Shown here piece by piece: positions 59,289 through 64,000 of a DNA stretch of 64,000 nucleotides. The position numbers and the translations under genes are program-made. Position 1 is the stretch's first letter. The number at the start of each line of letters is the position of its first letter. A model generated the notes under the pieces. The model ran no database searches, had not been told where the DNA came from, and was given only the letters and a program-made list of their open reading frames with translations. The DNA is from Roseateles sp. DAIF2 (GTDB lineage: Bacteria > Pseudomonadota > Gammaproteobacteria > Burkholderiales > Burkholderiaceae_C): positions 2,976,001 to 3,040,000 of the forward strand of contig NZ_CP049919.1 of NCBI RefSeq assembly GCF_015624425.1, read 5' to 3'.

Positions 59289-60098
59289 ATGAGTAATGTC
59301 ACCCACGAAACAACCCTTCCGCAGATCGAGCTGCGCGGCGTCGCCAAGCGCTTTGCCGCGCCGGGCGGCGGGCACCAGGAGGTGCTGCAGCAGTTCTCGC
59401 TGAGCATCGCGCCGGGCGAGTTCGTCTGCCTGCTGGGGCCTTCGGGCTGCGGCAAGTCCACGGTGCTGAACCTGCTGGCCGGCTTCGAGCAGCCGGACGC
59501 GGGCCTGCTGCGCTTCGAGGGCCGGCCGGTGACGGCGCCGGGCCCGGAGCGCGGCGTGGTGTTCCAGCAGCCGCAGCTCTTCCCCTGGCTGGACGTGCTG
59601 GGCAATGTCTGCCTCGGGCCGCGCCTGGCCGGCCAGCCGCTGGCGGCGGTGCAGGAGCGGGCGCGCGAACTGCTGGCGCGGGTCGGGCTGCGAGGCTTCG
59701 AGCGGCACCGCCCCTACCAGCTCTCCGGCGGCATGCGTCAGCGCGCCGCGCTGGCGCGCGCCTGGCTGCCCGAGCCGCGCGTGCTGCTGATGGACGAGCC
59801 CTTCGGCGCGCTGGATGCGCAGACCCGGCTGATGATGCAGGAGCTGCTGATTTCGGTCTGGCAGGCCCAGCGCACCACGGTGCTGTTCATCACCCATGAT
59901 GTCGACGAGGCGCTGAGCCTGGGCGACCGGGTGCTGCTGATGTCGACCCGGCCGGGCCGGGTGATCGAGGAACTGGTGCTGCCCTTCGAACGCCCGCGCC
60001 GCCTCGAGGATCTGGTGGCCGACCCGCGCTATGGCGAGCTCAAGCGCCGGGTGCTGCAGCGGCTGCGGGAGCAGGCGGCGCCGGTGGCGGTGGACTGA
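59289..60098 (+). CDS. tauB: Taurine/sulfonate ABC transporter ATPase
   Basis: This 269-residue ATPase has Walker A GPSGCGKST, Q-loop VFQQPQLFPWLDVLGNV, signature LSGGMRQRAALARAW, Walker B LLMDEPFGALD and the His switch in FITHDVDEAL. This is the TauB/SsuB/NrtD branch. It completes a tauACB set seven bases after tauC. No tauD dioxygenase follows, so desulfonation must be encoded elsewhere. Confidence 0.94.
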   Translation: MSNVTHETTLPQIELRGVAKRFAAPGGGHQEVLQQFSLSIAPGEFVCLLGPSGCGKSTVLNLLAGFEQPDAGLLRFEGRPVTAPGPERGVVFQQPQLFPWLDVLGNVCLGPRLAGQPLAAVQERARELLARVGLRGFERHRPYQLSGGMRQRAALARAWLPEPRVLLMDEPFGALDAQTRLMMQELLISVWQAQRTTVLFITHDVDEALSLGDRVLLMSTRPGRVIEELVLPFERPRRLEDLVADPRYGELKRRVLQRLREQAAPVAVD

Positions 60099-60157
60099 GG
60101 AGTGCAGGGGCCGGGCTATTCATCGTTTCTGTGGATAACACTGTGAGTCCACTTTAG

Positions 60158-60175
60158 ATGAGTGGCCTAACTCAT
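60158..60175. repeat. Short inverted repeat between convergent tauB and EamA genes
   Basis: ATGAGT-GGCCTA-ACTCAT lies in the 81-bp AT-richer gap. There is no T tract. It might be a weak bidirectional terminator. Confidence 0.3.
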
Positions 60176-60179
60176 TGAT

Positions 60180-61097
60180 TCATAAAGTCGCACCTTGGCC
60201 TGCCACTTTTTGTGGCGGCGGGCCGGCGCGCCAGAACACCACCACATTGCCCAGCGCCACCAGGGCCAGGCCGAGCAGGGCCGGCCAGGTCCAGTGGTAG
60301 CCCTCCAGCCAGGCCGAGACGTTCAGCGCGACCACCGGGAACAGCACGGTGCAGTAGGCGGCGCGGTCGGCGCCCAGGCGGCCCACCAGGGTCAGGTAGG
60401 CGGTGAAGCCGATCACCGAGCCGGGCAGGGCCAGGTAGAGCCAGGCGCCGACATAGGTCGGCGACAGGTCGAAGCGCATCGGCTGGCCGGTCGCCAGCGC
60501 GACCAGCGCGACCACGCAGGCGCCGATGCTCATCGCCCAGGCATTGGTCTGCAGCGGCGTCTGGCCCTGGCGCTGCATCGCACCGGACAGCAGGTTGCCG
60601 AGCGAGAAGCAGTAGGTGCCGGCCAGCGCCAGGCCCAGGCCCCACAGGGTCTCGGTGCGGCCCAGGTCCTTCAGCACCTCGGTGCCGAACAGCAGCAGCA
60701 GGCCCGCCAGGCCCAGGGCGCCGCCCAGCAGCACCCGGCCGGCCAGCGGCTTGCCCTGCAGCAGGCGGCCGTTCAGCGCGTTCCACAGCGGCGCCGTGGA
60801 GAAGCACACGGCCACCAGGCCGCTGGCGACGAAGCGGCTGGCGTGGAAGAAGCACAGGAAGTTCAGGCAGAACAGCAGCACGCCCTGGGCCAGCAGATGC
60901 GGCCAGACCGAGCGCGGCGGCAAGCGCCATTGGCGCCGCCAGGCCAGCCAGGCCATCAGGACCGCGGCGGCCAGCCAGAAGCGGTAGGCGATCGACCAGG
61001 GGATCGGCACCTCGCCGATCTGCAGCTTCAGCGCGATCCAGGTCGTGCCCCAGATCAGCACGGTCGAGACATAGAGCAGGGCGGTGGTGTGAGGCAT
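60180..61097 (-). CDS. EamA/DMT family transporter
   Basis: This is a 305-residue protein with ten hydrophobic helices in two EamA repeats (STVLIWGTTWIALKLQIG at the N-terminus; PGSVIGFTAYLTLVGRLGADRAAYCTVLFPVVALNVSAWL in the second). It is probably a metabolite exporter of the RhaT/YdcZ-like branch. It is divergent from an AraC-type regulator with a 106-bp gap, which may control it. Confidence 0.9.
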   Translation of the reverse strand: MPHTTALLYVSTVLIWGTTWIALKLQIGEVPIPWSIAYRFWLAAAVLMAWLAWRRQWRLPPRSVWPHLLAQGVLLFCLNFLCFFHASRFVASGLVAVCFSTAPLWNALNGRLLQGKPLAGRVLLGGALGLAGLLLLFGTEVLKDLGRTETLWGLGLALAGTYCFSLGNLLSGAMQRQGQTPLQTNAWAMSIGACVVALVALATGQPMRFDLSPTYVGAWLYLALPGSVIGFTAYLTLVGRLGADRAAYCTVLFPVVALNVSAWLEGYHWTWPALLGLALVALGNVVVFWRAGPPPQKVAGQGATL

Positions 61098-61203
61098 GAT
61101 GGCCGCAGTCTCGCGCGGCGGCGGTGGCCCGCGTGGCAGGAAATTGCGCTTATCTCGCGCCGGAGCGGCACGCCCGCGCGCGAAGCGCTAAGCTGGCGGC
61201 CCG

Positions 61204-62109
61204 ATGATGAGCAGCAGCAGTCCGACAACATCCCCGGTCGATTTCGAGGTCTATGGCGAGATGCAGCGCTCGCGCGCGACCGCGCTGCGCGCGCTGCCGG
61301 TGGGCATGGACGGCGCCTGGCTGGTGCAATGGCGCAATGCCGATACCGTGGCCGAGTACCTGAGCCCGGAGCATCACACCCTGTCGCTCTACCTGGAGGG
61401 CGGCGAGGACGTGCGCTGCCGCGACGCGCTGGCCGCGCGCGGCGGGCCGGGCAGCCTGTGCAGCCTGCCGGCCGGGCATCGCTCCAGCTGGGAGGTCAAC
61501 GGCCAGCTGCACCTGCTGCACCTGTACCTGCCGCGCCTGCCGCTGGCCGAGGCGGCGGAGCGCTGGTTCGATCTGGACCCGCGCCTGGCCACCCTGCAGG
61601 ACCGCATCTATTTCGACGATCCGCTGCTGGCCGGCTGGGGCCGCGAGCTGGTGCGAATTGACTGGCAGGAGACCGATGCGCGCCTGCGCGTGCAGCACCT
61701 GGTGCTGCAGATGCAGGCGCGGCTGCTGCTGGACTACAGCGAGACGCAGCGCCGGCCCACAGCACCGCTGCGCGGCGGCCTGTCGCCGGCGGCACGGCGG
61801 CGGGTGCTGGACCGCATCGAGGCGGCCGGCCCCGGCGCGGCGCCGGGCCTGCCCGAGCTGGCCGCGGCGGCCTGCCTGTCGGAGTTCCACTTCGTGCGCA
61901 TGTTCAAGGCCAGCTTCGGCCTGAGCCCGCATGCCTGGGTGATGCGGCGGCGCCTGGCCCAGGCACGGGCGCTGCTGGCCGGCGGCCGGCTGGGCCTGGC
62001 CGAGGTGGCGGCGCGGACCGGCTATGCGCACCTGAGCCATCTGAACGCGGCGCTGCGCCGCGCCGGGCTCGGTTCGGCGCAGCGTTACCGTCAGGCGGTC
62101 AGCGGCTGA
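61204..62109 (+). CDS. AraC family transcriptional regulator
   Basis: This is a 301-residue regulator. The N-terminal cupin-like sensing region (about 1-170) is followed by two HTH motifs: LPELAAAACLSEFHFVRMFKASFGLSPHAWVMRRRLAQARALL and LGLAEVAARTGYAHLSHLNAALRRAGLGSAQRYRQ. The ligand is unknown. It is divergent from the DMT transporter gene, its likely target, and its stop abuts the convergent DUF4337 gene. Confidence 0.92.
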   Translation: MMSSSSPTTSPVDFEVYGEMQRSRATALRALPVGMDGAWLVQWRNADTVAEYLSPEHHTLSLYLEGGEDVRCRDALAARGGPGSLCSLPAGHRSSWEVNGQLHLLHLYLPRLPLAEAAERWFDLDPRLATLQDRIYFDDPLLAGWGRELVRIDWQETDARLRVQHLVLQMQARLLLDYSETQRRPTAPLRGGLSPAARRRVLDRIEAAGPGAAPGLPELAAAACLSEFHFVRMFKASFGLSPHAWVMRRRLAQARALLAGGRLGLAEVAARTGYAHLSHLNAALRRAGLGSAQRYRQAVSG

Positions 62110-62685
62110 TCAGAAGTGCAGCCAGGCGGCGATGCCCAGTGCAACGCCGACGCCGCCGGCCAGCAGGGTCGCCCCTTCCATCCAGCGCTTCTTGGTCAAG
62201 AGGGTGATCGCGGCCAGCGCGATCGAGATCTGCAGCGCGGTGGTGGCCTGGGCCCAGCGGTGGTGCTGGTGCAGTTGCTCGTCGCTGCGCTGGTCCCAGG
62301 CGCTGGACTCCTGCTCCAGTGCCTCGGCCTTGCCCTTGATCTCGGCCTTTTCCTTCTTGTAGCGCTCGATCTCGTCCTGGTAGCGCGGCTTCTTGTCCTC
62401 GGCCACCAGCACCAGGGCCAGCTCGGCCAGGTTCTGCTTGCCGCTCTTGGCCTGGTAGTAGGCCCATTGGTTTGCGGCCTCGGTCTTCTTGATCGCGGCG
62501 TTGTTCTTGAACAGGCCGGCATTGGCCTGGGTGGCGCCGCCCATATAGGCGAAGAAGGCGCCGACCGTGGCCAGCACCGCGGTGATCACCGCCAGCTGGC
62601 CGGCCAGGCCCTTGGGTTCGTGCTGCGCCGCATGCTCCAGCTCATGGTCATGCGGGCCGTGGACATGAAAACCGCCACCTGACAT
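62110..62685 (-). CDS. DUF4337 membrane protein
   Basis: This is a 191-residue protein. A short His-rich N-terminus (GGGFHVHGPHDHELEHAAQHE) precedes a hydrophobic helix (about 29-48). ATQANAGLFKNNAAIKKTEAANQWAYYQAKS and a charged coiled-coil stretch (about 95-130) follow, then two C-terminal helices (about 148-190). This is the DUF4337 layout; its function is unknown. It is 33 bp after the mnhG stop on the same strand and may belong to the antiporter transcript. Confidence 0.85.
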   Translation of the reverse strand: MSGGGFHVHGPHDHELEHAAQHEPKGLAGQLAVITAVLATVGAFFAYMGGATQANAGLFKNNAAIKKTEAANQWAYYQAKSGKQNLAELALVLVAEDKKPRYQDEIERYKKEKAEIKGKAEALEQESSAWDQRSDEQLHQHHRWAQATTALQISIALAAITLLTKKRWMEGATLLAGGVGVALGIAAWLHF

Positions 62686-62718
62686 CGGTGCGCTCCTTGC
62701 TGCTCTTTGATCGGGGGC

Positions 62719-63057
62719 TCACATTGTGCCCGGGCGATCTTTCGGTTCCGTTTCGGTGCGCTTGCGGAACAGCGCGGCGCGCGCCAGCAGGGTGGTGGTG
62801 ACCGGCGCGGTGACGGCCAGCAGCAGGATGATCAGCCAGCTCTGCAGCTCGAGCCGGCCATGGTGCAGCGAGAAATAGAGGATGGAGGCCAGCGCGACCG
62901 CCCAGACGCCCAGCGCCGCGGTGATCGCCGGTGCATGCATGCGCGAGAAGAAGTTGGGCAGGCGGTGCAGGCCCAGGGCGCTGATCAGTGCCAGCACGCC
63001 GCTGAGCAGCAGCAGCGCGCCGACCAGGATCTCGGCCCACAGCGGCAGCGGCGTCAT
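62719..63057 (-). CDS. mnhG: Na+/H+ antiporter subunit G
   Basis: This is a 112-residue protein with three transmembrane helices. ILVGALLLLSGVLALISALGLHRLPNFFSRMHAPAITAALG is the MnhG/PhaG signature. It is a small subunit of the multi-subunit Mrp cation/proton antiporter. The start overlaps the mnhF stop (ATGA). Confidence 0.94.
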   Translation of the reverse strand: MTPLPLWAEILVGALLLLSGVLALISALGLHRLPNFFSRMHAPAITAALGVWAVALASILYFSLHHGRLELQSWLIILLLAVTAPVTTTLLARAALFRKRTETEPKDRPGTM

Positions 63058-63347
63058 TCGATCACCTCGCCGCGCAGCAGGAACTTGGCCAGCGCCGCCG
63101 AGCCGATGAAGCCGAACAGGCCGATCAGCAGCGCCGCCTCGAAATACATCTGGCTGCTGTAGCGGATGCCCAGCACCAGCACCAGGAGCATGCCGAGGAT
63201 GTAGAGAAAGTCCAGCGCCAGCACCCGGTCCTGGGCCGAGGGTCCGCGCAGCAGGCGCAGGGCGGTCAGCACCATCGCCAGGGTGTAGCAGGCCAGGGTG
63301 GCGAAGATCGCACCGGCCAGGATCGGGCTCGTGCTCAGCGTCGTCAT
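63054..63347 (-). CDS. mnhF: Na+/H+ antiporter subunit F
   Basis: This is a 97-residue protein with three helices. TALRLLRGPSAQDRVLALDFLYILGMLLVLVLGI is the MnhF/PhaF pattern. The start overlaps the mnhE stop (ATGA), and its stop overlaps the mnhG start, so E, F and G are translationally coupled. Confidence 0.94.
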   Translation of the reverse strand: MTTLSTSPILAGAIFATLACYTLAMVLTALRLLRGPSAQDRVLALDFLYILGMLLVLVLGIRYSSQMYFEAALLIGLFGFIGSAALAKFLLRGEVIE

Positions 63348-63838
63348 GCTTCGAAGATCTCCAGCAGGGGTTGCTCGTAGCGCTGCTTGTACTGGGCGAT
63401 GAAGTCGGCCTCCTCGCCCTGCAGGTCGAACACATGCAGCAGCAGCGAGCTGCGGTCGGCCGCCAGCTCGCTCCAGACGGTGCCGGGCACCGCGGTCGTG
63501 ATCACCGCCAGCGCCGCCAGCGCATGGGCGTCGCGCAGCGCCAGCGGGATGCGCACGAAGCGTCCGTTGGGCGGCCGCCGGCGCCCGGCCAGCACGCCGC
63601 GCGCGACCTGCAGGGCCGAGCTCTGCACATCGCCGCCCACCGTCAGGATCAGCCGCGCCAGCACCCACGGGCGCCGCACCGCGCCGCGCTGCGGCCGCAG
63701 CGGCGCGCTCAAGAGCGGCATCAGGATCGCCAGCAGCAGCGCGATCAGCAGATGGCCGGGCGAGGGCTGGTTCAGCAGCAGCCACAGGGCCGCCAGCGCG
63801 GCGGACAGCAGCGGGTTCGGGAACAGGCGCTTCATCAT
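63344..63838 (-). CDS. mnhE: Na+/H+ antiporter subunit E
   Basis: This is a 164-residue protein. Two N-terminal helices (about 8-48) precede a cytoplasmic domain with VARGVLAGRRRPPNGRFVRIPLALRDAHALAALAVITTAVPGTVWSEL, the MnhE block. Translation begins at one of two adjacent ATGs that overlap the mnhD stop (ATGATG), so one of them is read through coupling. Confidence 0.93.
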   Translation of the reverse strand: MMKRLFPNPLLSAALAALWLLLNQPSPGHLLIALLLAILMPLLSAPLRPQRGAVRRPWVLARLILTVGGDVQSSALQVARGVLAGRRRPPNGRFVRIPLALRDAHALAALAVITTAVPGTVWSELAADRSSLLLHVFDLQGEEADFIAQYKQRYEQPLLEIFEA

Positions 63839-64000
63839 GGGGTCGGGCCTTGCTGCTGTTGCTGCGGGGCGCGCGGCGGCGGCACCGGCTGGGTCGACAG
63901 CACCGCCTCGATATAGGCGCGCGGCCCGTGCAGCGCGGCCGCGGCGGCATCGGTGTAACGCAGCACCGGGCCGGCCTGCCAGGCCAGCACCGCGCAGCCG
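63835..64000 (-). CDS. mnhD: Na+/H+ antiporter subunit D, C-terminal end (5' part outside window)
   Basis: Only the last 54 residues are present, beginning GCAVLAWQAGPVLRYTDAAAAAL and ending RAPQQQQQGPTP. YTDAAAAALHGPRAYIEAVL fits the MnhD/PhaD C-terminus, and the position before E, F and G supports this. MnhD is a proton-translocating NuoM-like subunit. The glutamine/proline tail is variable among species. The gene continues past base 64000. Confidence 0.8.
   Translation of the reverse strand, partial: GCAVLAWQAGPVLRYTDAAAAALHGPRAYIEAVLSTQPVPPPRAPQQQQQGPTP

Noticed and set aside
60158..60175. Inverted repeat as an operator for the EamA gene
   Set aside because: It lies after both convergent stop codons, so an operator role is unlikely; kept only as a weak repeat or terminator.

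Overview
The window looks like chromosomal DNA of a high-GC betaproteobacterium of the order Burkholderiales, most like the Roseateles/Rubrivivax/Leptothrix group. The signs are a codon third position that is almost always G or C, a DUF4148 protein, a glyA preceded by a ZTP riboswitch, an Entner-Doudoroff edd-eda pair, and CIRCE-controlled groESL. No rRNA, tRNA, CRISPR array or intact insertion sequence was seen. All identifications come from reading the protein and DNA sequence; no database search was possible.

Layout. 1-2.1 kb: minor type IV pilins (fimT, a pilE-like gene, pilW, pilX, the last cut by the window edge). 2.1-7.8 kb: nrdR, glyA with a ZTP riboswitch leader, a membrane-anchored lytic transglycosylase, ubiD, and a YdcF-type envelope protein. 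7.9-17.6 kb: a very long DUF748/AsmA-like protein, msrA, then a probable metal (zinc) import locus: LolD/FtsX-type ABC transporter, small cysteine protein, DUF3299 protein, His-rich protein and a ZnuD-like TonB receptor. 17.6-24 kb: pdxH, a MobA-like nucleotidyltransferase, Lrp/AsnC regulator, two VOC proteins, ChaC, and edd-eda behind a HexR-like palindrome. 24-31 kb: thioesterase/MarR divergon with tandem operators, a Crp-family regulator divergent from a membrane [2Fe-2S] adenylate cyclase, DUF4148, a PAS chemoreceptor, a CatA-like acetyltransferase and xthA.

31.2-36.9 kb is the one clearly accessory block. Its base composition is visibly less GC-rich. It holds a Fur-box-controlled siderophore receptor, a truncated fur copy, another gene remnant, an HD-GYP gene and two long stretches without a recognisable gene. 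36.9-46.3 kb: a cyclase-family hydrolase, LysR and GntR regulators, and a complete 5-oxoproline (pyroglutamate) gene set: DUF969/DUF979 transporter, pxpA, fused pxpBC, a biotin carboxylase fused to a biotin carrier, and pcp. 46.3-49.9 kb: a dihydrofolate-reductase-like protein, a SnoaL-tailed ECF sigma factor, LysR and a DMT exporter.

49.9-60.1 kb is the most striking part, a sulfur-related region. A four-gene operon encodes rhodanese, serine O-acetyltransferase, a family 2A encapsulin shell and its cysteine desulfurase cargo, with a long disordered loading tail. It is divergent from a probable second groES-groEL pair under a CIRCE operator. A tauACB-type sulfonate transporter follows, whose start codon lies in a perfect hairpin. 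The genes suggest uptake of organosulfur, mobilisation of cysteine sulfur by the desulfurase inside a protein shell, sulfur transfer by rhodanese and cysteine precursor supply by the acetyltransferase. The family and its sulfur-storage role are already described; the local combination is what deserves attention. The window ends with a DMT transporter, an AraC regulator, a DUF4337 protein and the 3' part of an Mnh/Mrp Na+/H+ antiporter operon (D partial, E, F, G).
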